Shown: positions 52,718 through 62,181 of the stretch, piece after piece
Layout: every line of letters begins with the position of its first letter
Numbering within the stretch: position 1 is the stretch's first letter
NCBI RefSeq assembly: GCF_013433315.1
Contig: NZ_WXVV01000003.1
Coordinates: forward strand, 218,530 to 282,529
Reading direction: 5' to 3'
DNA from: Pseudomonas crudilactis
Lineage (GTDB): Bacteria; Pseudomonadota; Gammaproteobacteria; Pseudomonadales; Pseudomonadaceae
DNA: 64,000 nt
Translations under genes and position numbers: made by a program
Notes under the pieces: generated by a model
What the model saw: only the letters and a program-made list of their open reading frames with translations
What the model was told of the DNA's origin: nothing
The model's database searches: none

Positions 52718-53632
52718 CTGCCAAGGCTGCCCCAGCGAAACCGGTGCATACAACCGCGTCCGCAACGCATCCCGCGACAACAACACCAACACCACAATCG
52801 TCGCCACATACGGCAGCATCGCCAGCAAACTCGACGGAATCGCCAGCCCCAACCCTTGCGCCACCAAATGCAGGATGCTGGCGAGGCCAAACAGATATGC
52901 GCCAAGCAACAACCGCCACACCCGCCAACTGGCAAACACCACCAGCGCCAGCGCGATCCAGCCGCGCCCGGCGGTCATGTTTTCCGCCCACATCGGCGTG
53001 TACGCCAGCGACAGATACGCCCCGGCCAACCCGGCCATCGCCCCGCCAAACAGCACCGCCAAGGTACGCACGGTCAACACCGGCAGCCCCATCGCACTGG
53101 CCGCATCCGGATTCTCGCCAACCGCCTGAATGATCAACCCGACACGACTTTTGATGATCACCCACGCCACCAGCGCAAACAGCGCGAACGACAGATACAC
53201 CAGCAGATCCTGGGCAAACAGCATCCGCCCGATCAGCGGAATTTCACTCAGCCAAGGAATCGCCAACGGCTCAAAACCGGCCAGCGGTTTACCCACCCAG
53301 GCCGCGCCGACAAAGGTTGACAGCCCGACACCAAAAATCGTCAGGGCCAAACCGGTCGCCACCTGGTTGGCGTTGAACACCAGCGCCACCACCGCAAACA
53401 GCGACGACAGCAACATTCCGGCAAGCATCGCCAACAACACGCCCAGCCACAGGTTGCCGCTGTTCAGCGCGACGATAAAACCGATCACCGCGCCAAACAG
53501 CATCATCCCTTCCTGCCCAAGATTGAGCACGCCGCTCTTCTCGCAGATCAGCTCTCCCAACGCCACCAGCAACAACGGCGTGCCGCAACGCACCATGGCG
53601 TAGAAAATATTGCTCAACAGATCGATATCCAT
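52706..53632 (-). CDS. Nucleoside ABC importer permease (BMP-linked), second permease
   Basis: A 308-residue BPD_transp_2-type permease with about nine helices: YAMVRCGTPLLLVALGELICEKSGVLNLGQEGMMLFGAVIGFIVA, GLALTIFGVGLSTFVGAAWVGKPLAGF, VGENPDAASAMGLPVLTVRTLAVLFGGAMAGLAGAYLSLAYTPMWAENMTAGRGWIALALVVFASW. The EKSGVLNLGQEGMM and ENPDAASAMG motifs are typical of nucleoside/guanosine importers. ATG at 53632 shares a base with the upstream permease stop, so the two are coupled. Works with the ATPase and BMP protein. Confidence 0.9.
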   Translation of the reverse strand: MDIDLLSNIFYAMVRCGTPLLLVALGELICEKSGVLNLGQEGMMLFGAVIGFIVALNSGNLWLGVLLAMLAGMLLSSLFAVVALVFNANQVATGLALTIFGVGLSTFVGAAWVGKPLAGFEPLAIPWLSEIPLIGRMLFAQDLLVYLSFALFALVAWVIIKSRVGLIIQAVGENPDAASAMGLPVLTVRTLAVLFGGAMAGLAGAYLSLAYTPMWAENMTAGRGWIALALVVFASWRVWRLLLGAYLFGLASILHLVAQGLGLAIPSSLLAMLPYVATIVVLVLLSRDALRTRLYAPVSLGQPWQSGH

Positions 53633-54738
53633 CACAGCGCTCCGGCGGTTACGGCGGTGGTCGAGGTGCGCTTCACCCAGCGCAGATTCAGGCGTGGTCG
53701 ATAGAGAATCAGCACGTCACAGGCGAGCAGGAAAAACAGCATCATTCCCTGAAACAACTGGGTGATCGCCTGCGGCAGATTCAGGCTCATTTGCGCACTC
53801 TCGCCGCCGATGTACAGCAGCGCCATCAGCAGACTCGAAAACAAAATCCCGATCGGATTCAGGCGCCCGAGAAACGCCACGGTAATTGCCGCGTAGCCAT
53901 AACCCGGCGACACCTGCGGCACCAATTGCCCAATCGGTCCGGTGACTTCGCAGACACCCGCAAGCCCCGCCAAACCGCCGCTGATCAACAGCGCCAGCCA
54001 GATCAAACGCTTCTCGCGAAAGCCGACAAACCCCGCCGCACGCTTGTCCAGCCCGAGCACTTTGATCTGGAAACCGACAAAGCTTTTCTGCAACAACACC
54101 CACACCGCGACCAGTGCGAGCAGGGCGAAATACACCCCGGCGTGCACGCGGCCATCCTCCATCAACAGCGGCAAACGGCTGGCGTCACCGAACATCGCCG
54201 ACTCCGGAAAGTTGAATCCGGCCGGATCCTTCAGCGGCCCGTGCACGCAGAACAGCAGCAGGTTCAGGGCGATGTAATTGAGCATGATGCTGGTGAGAAT
54301 TTCGTTGGCGTTGAAGCGTGTGCGCAACCACGCCGTCAGCCCGGCCCATGCGGCGCCGGCGAGGGTGCCGGTGAGCAGAATCAACACCAGCGCCCAACGG
54401 CTTTGCAGGTCGATGATGTTCACCGCCAACGCACTGCCGGCCAGCGCGCCGAGAAGCAATTGCCCCTCAGCGCCGATGTTCCAGATCCGCGCCTGATAGG
54501 CCACTGCCAAGCCCAGTGCGCAGAGCAGAATCGGTAGCGCTTTGACCAGCAATTCGGAGACGCCATACAAGTCGCTGACCGGCGCGATCAGCAGCGTGTG
54601 CAAGGTTTGCAGCGGGTCGTGACCGAGGGCGATAAACAGCAGCGAGCCGCAACCGAGCGTCAGCGCCGCCGCCAATAACGGCGAGCACCACAGCATCAGG
54701 CGCGATTGCTGGCCACGGGGTTCGAGGGAAAGCAGCAT
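53632..54738 (-). CDS. Nucleoside ABC importer permease (BMP-linked), first permease
   Basis: A 368-residue permease of the same family: PILLCALGLAVAYQARIWNIGAEGQLLLGALAGSALAV, FNANEILTSIMLNYIALNLLLFCVHGPLKDPAGFNFPESAMF, VGFREKRLIWLALLISGGLAGLAGVCEVTG, QVSPGYGYAAITVAFLGRLNPIGILFSSLLMALLYIGGE. Forms the transmembrane pair with the second permease. The start at 54738 has GGAG eight bases upstream; longer frames are rejected. It lies 13 bp after the ATPase gene in the same operon. Confidence 0.9.
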   Translation of the reverse strand: MLLSLEPRGQQSRLMLWCSPLLAAALTLGCGSLLFIALGHDPLQTLHTLLIAPVSDLYGVSELLVKALPILLCALGLAVAYQARIWNIGAEGQLLLGALAGSALAVNIIDLQSRWALVLILLTGTLAGAAWAGLTAWLRTRFNANEILTSIMLNYIALNLLLFCVHGPLKDPAGFNFPESAMFGDASRLPLLMEDGRVHAGVYFALLALVAVWVLLQKSFVGFQIKVLGLDKRAAGFVGFREKRLIWLALLISGGLAGLAGVCEVTGPIGQLVPQVSPGYGYAAITVAFLGRLNPIGILFSSLLMALLYIGGESAQMSLNLPQAITQLFQGMMLFFLLACDVLILYRPRLNLRWVKRTSTTAVTAGAL

Positions 54739-54751
54739 GAGTAAAACTCCG

Positions 54752-56299
54752 TTAAACCGTGGCGGCTGAAGGTGAATGATCGAACTGGCCGGCCATCCAG
54801 CCACCGACGTCGCTGAGTTGGGTATCGCCCGTGTTGTGCAGCGCCGACAAACGGCCACCGCACAACGCGCCGAGGCGGTCGCTGATCTGGAACAGTTCGT
54901 CGAGGTCTTCGGAAATCACCAGAATCGCTGCGCCCGCATCGCGTAACGCAATCAACGCACGGTGAATGGTCGCCGCGGCGCCGACGTCGACGCCCCATGT
55001 CGGGTGCGCAGCGATCAGCAGTTTCGGTTGCTGGAGGATTTCCCGGCCGAGGATGAATTTCTGCAGGTTGCCGCCGGACAGGCTGCGCGCAGCGGTTTGC
55101 GTGTTCGGGGTTTTCACGCCGAAGCGCTGAATGATTTGCTGGGCGAGGGCTTCGACTTTGCCGCGCTCGATCAAACCGTGGCTGACCAAGCCTTGCTGGA
55201 ACGCGGTGAGCAGAGCGTTATCGGCCAGACTCAATTCCGGCACCGCACCATGGCCGAGACGCTCTGCCGGCACGAACGCCAGGCCGAGTTTGCGACGCGC
55301 ATCCGGGCGCAGATCGGCGACGTGTTGCTCAGCGAATCGAATGGTCGCGGCTTCCGCCCCAGGCAGGGTTTGTTCGCCGCTGAGCAGGGCCAGCAACTCA
55401 TCCTGACCATTACCGGCAACCCCGGCGATACCGACGATCTCACCGCTGCGTACCTGCACATCAATGTCAGTCAGCGAACAGCCGAACGGATCGGGGTTGT
55501 GCCAGCTCAAGCCCTTCACCTGCAAAAACGCCGCGCCGCCGCTGACTTTCGGATAGTCACCAATCAACGCCGCCGCTTCGCCAACCATCAATTGCGCCAA
55601 TTGCTGATCGGAACATTCGGCCGGCACGCAATGCCCGGCCACGCGCCCGCCGCGCAGAACCGTCGCGCTGTGACACAGCGCGCGTACTTCGCCGAGTTTG
55701 TGGCTGATAAACAGAATGCTGCAGCCCTCGGCGGCGAGGCGGCGCAGGGTGACGAACAACTCATCTGCCTCCTGCGGGGTCAGCACTGAAGTTGGCTCAT
55801 CGAGGATCAGCAGACGAATGTCCTGCATCAGGCAGCGAATGATTTCCACCCGTTGCCGCTCGCCGATCGACAGGCTGTGGACAAGTCGCTCCGGTTCCAG
55901 CGCCATGCCATAGCGGCGCGACACTTCGCGAATCTTCGGTTCCAGTTGTTTCGGTGTGCCGGCCGCAGCACCCATCGCCAGCGCAATGTTCTGCGCCACG
56001 CTGAGGGTTTCGAACAGGGAGAAATGCTGGAACACCATGCCGATGCCCAACTGCCGCGCCTGTGCCGGATTGCGGATGATGACCCGCTGGCCTTGCCAGA
56101 ACATCTCGCCCGAATCAGCCTGGGTGACGCCGTAGATAATCTTCATCAGGGTACTTTTGCCCGCACCGTTTTCACCGAGCAGGGCGTGGATTTCGCCGGG
56201 GGCGATGGTCAGGTCGATGGCATCGTTGGCCAGACAACCGGGATAACGTTTGCTGATCTGGCGCAGTTGCAGGCGCGGGGTTGCAGGAGCAATGGACAT
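54752..56299 (-). CDS. Nucleoside ABC importer ATPase, two fused ABC domains
   Basis: A 515-residue protein with two ABC domains. First: Walker [10 protein letters not shown] (residues 42-50), signature [10 protein letters not shown] and Walker [15 protein letters not shown]. Second: a degenerate P-loop ([19 protein letters not shown]), signature [17 protein letters not shown] and [11 protein letters not shown]; this asymmetry is normal for the RbsA/YufO-like importers of sugars and nucleosides. It powers the two permeases that follow. Preceded by a 559-bp gene-free region with several DnaA-box-like sites. Confidence 0.92.
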   Translation of the reverse strand: MSIAPATPRLQLRQISKRYPGCLANDAIDLTIAPGEIHALLGENGAGKSTLMKIIYGVTQADSGEMFWQGQRVIIRNPAQARQLGIGMVFQHFSLFETLSVAQNIALAMGAAAGTPKQLEPKIREVSRRYGMALEPERLVHSLSIGERQRVEIIRCLMQDIRLLILDEPTSVLTPQEADELFVTLRRLAAEGCSILFISHKLGEVRALCHSATVLRGGRVAGHCVPAECSDQQLAQLMVGEAAALIGDYPKVSGGAAFLQVKGLSWHNPDPFGCSLTDIDVQVRSGEIVGIAGVAGNGQDELLALLSGEQTLPGAEAATIRFAEQHVADLRPDARRKLGLAFVPAERLGHGAVPELSLADNALLTAFQQGLVSHGLIERGKVEALAQQIIQRFGVKTPNTQTAARSLSGGNLQKFILGREILQQPKLLIAAHPTWGVDVGAAATIHRALIALRDAGAAILVISEDLDELFQISDRLGALCGGRLSALHNTGDTQLSDVGGWMAGQFDHSPSAATV

Positions 56300-56858
56300 G
56301 ACAGGCTCGACTTGCTTGGAGTTGTGCCTGTGGATAAAGCAATTTCCTGGCCATTGAGTCAGGAACGCGAGCGGGCCGCATGTGCGAGTGCCTGAGGCAG
56401 AGCATTGCCTTCAAAATGAGCTGGGCTAACGGCACCAATTCAGAGCAAAGCCGTTGACCGGGCTCCAGTTTTGCTCGCTGGCAACTGATCAAAAAACGAG
56501 CAAACCCCTGTGGACTAGGCAGGACCTGCGACTGCGCCAGCCATGAACGGGTTATCCACAGGTTGCTCCACAGTTATTGTGCGCAAGCTGAAAACCCGGG
56601 CATAAGCACTGCGGTGCTTTCTTCTAATGGTGATAAACCGAGCTAACTGACTGTTCCTGTTAGAAAAAATCGTTTCGTCGGGGGAATTGAACGAAAAGTG
56701 AACAAACCGCGCAAAGCCACGTGACAGAAGGGTTACAGCAGAATGTACTCAGGTTATCCACAGCCGGGTGCACAGCAGATGTGGGCAAGTCCGTGGAATA
56801 AGGAAAATCGGGTCCGCCCCAAAAGATCGCAGCCTTCGGACGATCTTTCAATCTTGCT
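56300..56858. other. Gene-free region with DnaA-box-like motifs upstream of the nucleoside ABC operon
   Basis: About 559 bp without a convincing gene. It contains three exact TTATCCACA matches (56329-56337 on the minus strand, 56552-56560 and 56754-56762 on the plus strand) and near-matches around 56508 and 56781. A small hairpin aagcactgcggtgctt lies at about 56603-56618. The promoter of the ABC operon should lie near its left end. Confidence 0.6.
56821..56848 (-). terminator. Hairpin after the YigZ gene (possible terminator)
   Basis: aaagatcg and cgatcttt arms around 11 bases, downstream of the yigZ stop on the minus strand. The arm matches half of the repeat at 37252, so it may be a repeat remnant that works as a terminator. 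The T-run on the minus strand is only tttt. Confidence 0.5.
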
Positions 56859-57440
56859 TCACCGCTGCAACAAAATCCGCCCACGACTTAAATCCGCCAA
56901 TTGGCTTTGCAACAGCTCGATCTGCGCCTCACCCACCGCCAACTTCAACTCAACCCCGTTTGCCGTGAAGTTTTCTTCAACAACCAACCCACCCAGATCC
57001 GCGACCCGCAACTTCACCAGCGCCAACTCGGCAAACCCGCAAGCGCAACTTAACGGCACCCGGCTGATCAATTCGATTTTGGCTGCCGTTTGCAAACACT
57101 TGTTCGCACCACCGCCATAGGCCCGGGCCAAACCGCCGGTACCGAGTTGAATGCCGCCGTACCAACGAATCACCAGCACCGCGACCTGATCGCAATCCTG
57201 CGCTTCAATCGCCGCCAGAATCGGTCGCCCGGCCGTGCCGCCCGGTTCGCCATCGTCGTTACTGCGGTATTGATCGCCGAGTTTCCACGCCCAGCAATTG
57301 TGCGAGGCGTTGAAATCGCTGTGCTGTTCAAAAAACGCCTGCGCCTCGGCAGGGCTGCCGATCGGCATGGCGAAGGTGATAAAGCGGCTTTTGCGAATCT
57401 CTTCGCGGTATTCGCAAAAACCGCTGAGGGTGAAAGGCAT
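56859..57440 (-). CDS. yigZ: YigZ/IMPACT-family protein
   Basis: A 193-residue protein: N-terminal IMPACT (UPF0029) domain with ITFAMPIGSPAEAQAFFEQHSDFNASHNCWAWKLG, SNDDGEPGGTAGRPILAAIE and VLVIRWYGGIQLGTGGLARAYGGGANKCL, and a C-terminal DUF1949-like domain. Family is linked to translation or ribosome-associated roles, with a proline-peptidase-like fold claim, but the biochemical function is unsettled. Starts 7 bp downstream of the TetR-type gene end on the same strand; likely one transcript. Confidence 0.9.
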   Translation of the reverse strand: MPFTLSGFCEYREEIRKSRFITFAMPIGSPAEAQAFFEQHSDFNASHNCWAWKLGDQYRSNDDGEPGGTAGRPILAAIEAQDCDQVAVLVIRWYGGIQLGTGGLARAYGGGANKCLQTAAKIELISRVPLSCACGFAELALVKLRVADLGGLVVEENFTANGVELKLAVGEAQIELLQSQLADLSRGRILLQR

Positions 57441-57447
57441 AAGCGTC

Positions 57448-58098
57448 TTATAGAGGAGGAGTGAGGCCGCAGCCTTTGAGAATGATGCGGATCAGGTTGT
57501 TGCCGGCGTCTTCCATGTCCTGCTTGGTCAGCTTGCTGCGACCGCTGACGCGACAGATCTGCGTGGCGAAGTCAGCGTAGTGCTGGGTGCTGCCCCACAA
57601 CAGGAAGATCAGGTGCACCGGATCCACCGGGTCCATTTTGCCGGCATCGATCCACGCCTGAAACACCGCCGCGCGGCCAGTGAACCAGGCGCGGTAATCC
57701 TGATTGAAATATTCGGTCAGGCATTCGCCGCCGCTGATCACTTCCATCGCAAAGATCCGCGAGGCCTGTGGCTGACGACGGGAGAATTCCATCTTGGCGC
57801 GAATGTAACGGGTCAGCGCTTCGGCCGGATCGTCCTCGGCCGTGAGTGTGTTGAAGGTGCTGTCCCACAGCTCGATGATGTTGCTCAGCACCGCCACGTA
57901 CAAACCGAGTTTGTTGGTGAAGTAGTAATGCAGGTTCGCCTTGGGCAACCCGGCATTCTGCGCGATGGTGTTCATGCTGGTGCCTTTGTAACCGTGACGG
58001 GCGAACTCGTCTTCGGCGGCTTTGAGGATGGTCTCTTCGTTCTTCTGACGAATGCGGCTGGCGGGCTTGCCGCCATGGGCTGGGACTTCAAAGGTCAT
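57448..58098 (-). CDS. RutR-like TetR-family regulator
   Basis: A 216-residue TetR-type regulator. HTH near residues 22-66 (ILKAAEDEFARHGYKGTSMNTIAQNAGLPKANLHYYFTNKLGLYVAVL), with the LHYYFTNK motif of the RutR/YcdC group, and a RutR-like C-domain (DPAEALTRYIRAKMEFSRRQPQASRIFAMEVISGGECLTEYF). RutR in E. coli controls pyrimidine and purine degradation; here the gene follows a xanthine/uracil permease by 88 bp, which supports a role in nucleobase use. Start at 58098 has GGAAG upstream; an in-frame extension is less likely. Confidence 0.87.
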   Translation of the reverse strand: MTFEVPAHGGKPASRIRQKNEETILKAAEDEFARHGYKGTSMNTIAQNAGLPKANLHYYFTNKLGLYVAVLSNIIELWDSTFNTLTAEDDPAEALTRYIRAKMEFSRRQPQASRIFAMEVISGGECLTEYFNQDYRAWFTGRAAVFQAWIDAGKMDPVDPVHLIFLLWGSTQHYADFATQICRVSGRSKLTKQDMEDAGNNLIRIILKGCGLTPPL

Positions 58099-58116
58099 AG
58101 GCACTTCCGGGTTTGT

Positions 58117-58155
58117 CTGTGGGTGCAACCAGTTGCGTTGATAGCGCACCCACAG
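58117..58155. repeat. Inverted repeat between the permease and TetR genes
   Basis: Arms ctgtgggtgc and gcacccacag, 10 bp each, separated by 19 bp. No T-run follows, so it may be an operator or attenuator rather than a terminator. Confidence 0.5.
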
Positions 58156-58186
58156 GCATCCGACAAGTCCTTGCGCAATAAAACCG

Positions 58187-59575
58187 TTACGCCTGTTCGA
58201 TCTTGTTCAGCGAAGCAGGTGCTTCAGCGGCCTCTGGTTTCGACTCCGGCAGCAGCAGGCAAAGGATGATCGCGGTCAGACCACCGCTGGTGATCGCCGA
58301 GTCAAACAGGTTCTGCACCAGTTTTGGCAGCAGGTGCAGCAGGTTCGGTTGCGCGGCAATGCCCAGACCGACGCCGAATGACGTGGCGATGATCAACATG
58401 CTGCGCCGATCCAGCGGCGACTGCGCGAGGATGCGCACGCCGGCAGCGGCCACCGCGCCGAACATCACCAGGGTCGCGCCGCCGAGCACCGGTTTCGGAA
58501 TCTGTTGCAGCACCGCGCCGATCATTGGAAACATACCCAGACAAAACAGGATCGCGCCGATGTACAAACCGACGTAGCGGCTGGCGACGCCGGTCAACTG
58601 GATCACGCCGTTGTTCTGCGCGAAGGTGGTGTTGGGGAAAGCGCTGAAGGTCGCGGCGATCATGCAGCTCACGCCGTCACCGAGTACGCCACCGCGCAGG
58701 CGGCTTATATAAGAAGCGCCGCTGATCGGTTGGCGAGCGAGCATGCAGTTGGCGGTGAGGTCGCCGACGGTTTCGATGGTGCTGATCAGATAAATCAGCG
58801 CGACCGGCAGGAAAGCCGTCCAGTCGAAGCTGAAGCCAAACTTGAACGGTGTAGGAAAACTCACCAGTGGCAAGTCAGGCAACGGCTGCGGCACCAGTTT
58901 CCCACTGAACCACGCGGCCAGACTGCCGAGCAGCAAACCGATAATGATTGCCGACAAGCGCACCCATGGCGTGTTCGAGCGGTTGAGCAGAATGATCGTC
59001 AGCAGCACGAACACGCCAAGCGCCAGATTGCCCGGCGCACCGAAGTCAGGCGCATTGAAGCCGCCGCCGAGATCAGTGATGCCGACCTTGATCAGGCTGA
59101 TGCCGATCAGAGTGATAACGATCCCTGTCACCAGCGGCGTGACGACTCTGCGCAATTGACCGATGAAACGGCTGAGAACGATCTGCACCAGCGCGCCGAA
59201 AAAGCACACACCGAAGATCATCGCCAGAATGTCTTCCGGGCTGCCGCCACGTTGCTTGACCAGAAACCCCGCCGACAGCACCGCACCAAGAAAAGCAAAA
59301 CTGGTGCCTTGCAGACAGATCATACCCGCGCCAATGCCGAATGGTCGCCGCGCCTGAATAAAGGTGCCGACACCCGAAACCATCAAGGCCATGCTGATCA
59401 GGTACGGCAAATGCGCGGTCAGCCCGAGGGCCGAGCCGATCACCAATGGCGGGGTGATGATGCCGACGAAACTGGCGAGCACGTGTTGCAGTGCCGCGAG
59501 TGTCGCGGCGAGTGGTTTGGGGCGGTCGTTGAGGCCGTAGATCAGGTCGCTGGACGGTGCGGAATCTGGCTGCAT
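58187..59575 (-). CDS. NCS2-family nucleobase (xanthine/uric acid/uracil) permease
   Basis: A 462-residue, 14-helix-type NCS2 symporter: LIYGLNDRPKPLAATLAALQHVLASFVGIITPPLVIGSALGL, GTSFAFLGAVLSAGF, DLTANCMLARQPISGASYISRLRGGVLGDGVSCMIAATFSAFPNTTFAQNNGVIQLTGVASR with the conserved NTTFAQNNG-like signature. NCS2 proteins import xanthine, urate or uracil with H+. The purine genes on this side of the window favour xanthine or urate. Upstream of a RutR-like regulator on the same strand. Confidence 0.9.
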   Translation of the reverse strand: MQPDSAPSSDLIYGLNDRPKPLAATLAALQHVLASFVGIITPPLVIGSALGLTAHLPYLISMALMVSGVGTFIQARRPFGIGAGMICLQGTSFAFLGAVLSAGFLVKQRGGSPEDILAMIFGVCFFGALVQIVLSRFIGQLRRVVTPLVTGIVITLIGISLIKVGITDLGGGFNAPDFGAPGNLALGVFVLLTIILLNRSNTPWVRLSAIIIGLLLGSLAAWFSGKLVPQPLPDLPLVSFPTPFKFGFSFDWTAFLPVALIYLISTIETVGDLTANCMLARQPISGASYISRLRGGVLGDGVSCMIAATFSAFPNTTFAQNNGVIQLTGVASRYVGLYIGAILFCLGMFPMIGAVLQQIPKPVLGGATLVMFGAVAAAGVRILAQSPLDRRSMLIIATSFGVGLGIAAQPNLLHLLPKLVQNLFDSAITSGGLTAIILCLLLPESKPEAAEAPASLNKIEQA

Positions 59576-59696
59576 GGCTTAGGGCTTCTTGTTGAAGGAT
59601 CGGGGTTGATCCTGCATTGCAAAAAGCTGTCCACTTGCTCAGGTTATTTGCCGAATTTGTCGCCAAGGCCCAATACTGGCGGGCATCAGAGGATTT

Positions 59697-60617
59697 TCAG
59701 CGCGTCGCCGCCAGACTCTCCAAAAAGCTTTCCAGCACCAAATGAGGGCGCCGGCCCTTGCGCGTGACCGATGCCAGGCTCAGGTCGTAAAAACGCGTTT
59801 GCGATTTCAGCGCACGCAAACGACCTTGCTGCACCCAAAGGCTGGCGTAATGATCCGGCAGATAACCAATGTATCGCCCGGTCAAAATCAGAAACGCCAT
59901 ACCCTCACGGTCAGAAGCACTGGCCGTGCAATTAAGCGCCTGGTAATGCGCCTGAATATCCGCCGGCAGACGAAAGGTCGGGGCAATCGCGTCCTGACTG
60001 TTTAGACGTTCGTCATCCAGTTGCTTGTCATCGACATAAAACAGCGGATGCCCCACCGCGCAATAAAGCAGCGAACGCTCGCTGTACAACGGCTGATATT
60101 CCAGTCCCGACAACGCACTGGCCTGCGGCACCACGCCAACATGCAGTCGCCCGTCGAGCACGCCTTGTTCAACTTCATTCGGCGCAATCATGCGGATCTG
60201 AATCTGCACATCCGGTCCGCGCTCCTTCAACTGAGCGAGGGCGTGGGTGATGCGCATGTGGGGCAGGGTGACGAGGTTGTCGGTCAGGCCGATGATCAGC
60301 TCACCACGCAAATGCTGGTGCAGGCCGTTGACCTCAGTGCGAAAACTTTCCAGCGCACTTAATAGTTGCAGCGCCGATTGATACACCTCACGGCCTTCTT
60401 CGGTCAGCGAAAACCCCGCACGACCACGCTGGCATAGACGCAAACCGAGGCGCTGCTCCAGATCACTCATCTGCTGGCTGATCGCCGAGCGACCGATGCC
60501 GAGCACGGTTTCCGCCGCCGAGAAGCCGCCGCACTCCACCACGCTGCGAAAAATCCGCAGCAGGCGAATATCAAAGTCACTGACCTGGGCCAGCGGATCG
60601 GGGCGGCGACTGCTCAT
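59697..60617 (-). CDS. LysR-family regulator of beta-alanine catabolism (BauR-like)
   Basis: A 306-residue LTTR: HTH DFDIRLLRIFRSVVECGGFSAAETVLGIGRSAISQQMSDLEQRLGLRLCQRGRAGFSLTEEG and an effector domain (ELIIGLTDNLVTLPHMRITHALAQLKERGPDVQIQIRM). It is divergent from bauA with a 138-bp space containing a T-N11-A-type dyad, so it most likely activates bauA/bauC. In P. aeruginosa the position upstream of bauA is held by the regulator BauR. ATG at 60617 preferred over a TTG start at 60641. Confidence 0.87.
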   Translation of the reverse strand: MSSRRPDPLAQVSDFDIRLLRIFRSVVECGGFSAAETVLGIGRSAISQQMSDLEQRLGLRLCQRGRAGFSLTEEGREVYQSALQLLSALESFRTEVNGLHQHLRGELIIGLTDNLVTLPHMRITHALAQLKERGPDVQIQIRMIAPNEVEQGVLDGRLHVGVVPQASALSGLEYQPLYSERSLLYCAVGHPLFYVDDKQLDDERLNSQDAIAPTFRLPADIQAHYQALNCTASASDREGMAFLILTGRYIGYLPDHYASLWVQQGRLRALKSQTRFYDLSLASVTRKGRRPHLVLESFLESLAATR

Positions 60618-60643
60618 CTTATTGTTCTCATTGTTTAGCAAAG

Positions 60644-60662
60644 TTCTAACTGAAGGTTAGAA
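60644..60662. promoter_or_regulatory. LysR-type dyad between the regulator and bauA
   Basis: TTCTAACTGAAGGTTAGAA, 7-bp arms with a 5-base centre, in the divergent space 94-112 bp upstream of the bauA start. Suited to binding a LysR-type regulator dimer. Confidence 0.65.
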
Positions 60663-60755
60663 GAGTTGAATTTCACCGACTTTATCCGCGTGGCAATTTA
60701 GCTGCAACAACGCTTTTTATCTCCCTGACGCTTATGCCCTGCGAGGTTTTGCCCG

Positions 60756-62105
60756 ATGAACATGCCTGAAAACGCGCCGTCGCCACTGGCCAGCCAACTG
60801 AAGCTGGACGCGCACTGGATGCCGTACACCGCCAACCGCAATTTCCAGCGCGATCCGCGTTTGATCGTTGGCGCCGAAGGCAGCTGGCTGATCGACGACA
60901 AGGGCCGCCGGGTATACGACTCGCTATCTGGCCTGTGGACCTGTGGCGCCGGCCACACCCGCAAGGAAATTCAGGAAGCGGTCTCCAAGCAGTTGGGCAC
61001 CCTCGATTACTCGCCGGGTTTCCAGTACGGCCATCCGCTGTCGTTCCAGCTGGCCGAGAAAATCACCGAGCTGACCCCGGGAAATCTGAACCATGTGTTC
61101 TTCACCGACTCCGGTTCCGAGTGCGCTGACACTGCGGTGAAAATGGTCCGTGCCTACTGGCGCCTGAAAGGCCAGTCGACCAAGACCAAAATGATCGGCC
61201 GTGCCCGTGGTTACCACGGCGTGAACATCGCCGGCACCAGCCTGGGCGGCGTCAATGGCAACCGCAAACTGTTCGGTCAGGCGATGATGGACGTCGATCA
61301 CCTGCCGCACACGTTGCTGGCGAGCAATGCGTTCTCCCGTGGCATGCCGGAGCAGGGCGGTATCGCTTTGGCCGATGAGCTGCTGAAGCTGATCGAATTG
61401 CACGACGCTTCGAACATCGCCGCGGTATTCGTTGAGCCTATGGCCGGTTCCGCTGGCGTACTGGTGCCGCCGCAGGGTTACCTGAAACGTCTGCGCGAAA
61501 TTTGCGATCAGCACAGCATTCTGTTGGTGTTCGACGAAGTGATCACCGGTTTCGGCCGTACCGGCAACATGTTCGGTGCCGACACCTTTGGCGTTACTCC
61601 GGACCTGATGTGCATCGCCAAGCAAGTCACCAACGGCGCGATCCCGATGGGCGCGGTGATTGCCAGCTCCGAGATCTACCAGACCTTCATGAATCAGCCG
61701 ACCCCGGAGTACGCCGTGGAATTTCCGCACGGCTACACCTACTCGGCGCACCCGGTGGCTTGCGCCGCTGGCCTGGCGGCACTCGATCTGCTGCAAAAAG
61801 AAAACCTGGTGCAGAGCGTCGCGGAAGTCGCGCCGCATTTCGAAAACGCGCTGCATGGCTTGAAAGGTGCGAAGAACGTTATCGACATCCGTAACTTCGG
61901 CCTGGCCGGTGCCATTCAGATTGCCCCGCGTGACGGCGACGCCATCGTGCGTCCTTTCGAAGCGGGCATGGCCCTGTGGAAAGCCGGGTTCTACGTGCGC
62001 TTTGGCGGCGACACCCTGCAGTTCGGCCCAACCTTCAACAGCAAGCCGCAAGACCTCGATCGTCTGTTCGACGCGGTCGGCGAAGTGCTGAACAAGCTCG
62101 ACTGA
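60756..62105 (+). CDS. bauA: Beta-alanine:pyruvate transaminase
   Basis: A 449-residue class III PLP aminotransferase (omega-amino acid:pyruvate type). Landmarks are SGLWTCGAGHTRKEIQEAV, the PLP phosphate loop SGSECADTAVKMVRAYW, GYHGVNIAGTSLGG, the Asp in LLVFDEVITGFGRTGNMFG and the PLP Lys in MCIAKQVTNGAIPMGAVIAS. It converts beta-alanine and pyruvate to malonate semialdehyde and alanine. 76 bp precede the dehydrogenase gene; unlike P. aeruginosa there is no bauB between them. Confidence 0.93.
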   Translation: MNMPENAPSPLASQLKLDAHWMPYTANRNFQRDPRLIVGAEGSWLIDDKGRRVYDSLSGLWTCGAGHTRKEIQEAVSKQLGTLDYSPGFQYGHPLSFQLAEKITELTPGNLNHVFFTDSGSECADTAVKMVRAYWRLKGQSTKTKMIGRARGYHGVNIAGTSLGGVNGNRKLFGQAMMDVDHLPHTLLASNAFSRGMPEQGGIALADELLKLIELHDASNIAAVFVEPMAGSAGVLVPPQGYLKRLREICDQHSILLVFDEVITGFGRTGNMFGADTFGVTPDLMCIAKQVTNGAIPMGAVIASSEIYQTFMNQPTPEYAVEFPHGYTYSAHPVACAAGLAALDLLQKENLVQSVAEVAPHFENALHGLKGAKNVIDIRNFGLAGAIQIAPRDGDAIVRPFEAGMALWKAGFYVRFGGDTLQFGPTFNSKPQDLDRLFDAVGEVLNKLD

Positions 62106-62181
62106 TTTTTCCCTCTATATATAAGTACAAACAGCCGGCGCCCTTCGCGGGCGTCTGCGGACAAGCATTCAGGAGTTTTCG

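Noticed and set aside
56300..56858. A riboswitch ahead of the nucleoside ABC operon
   Set aside because: No known purine, preQ1 or deoxyguanosine aptamer pattern could be traced by eye.
56660..56884. A 74-codon minus-strand frame before the yigZ gene end
   Set aside because: No ribosome site, odd composition rich in Cys and Phe, and it overlaps the DnaA-box-rich gap and the yigZ end.
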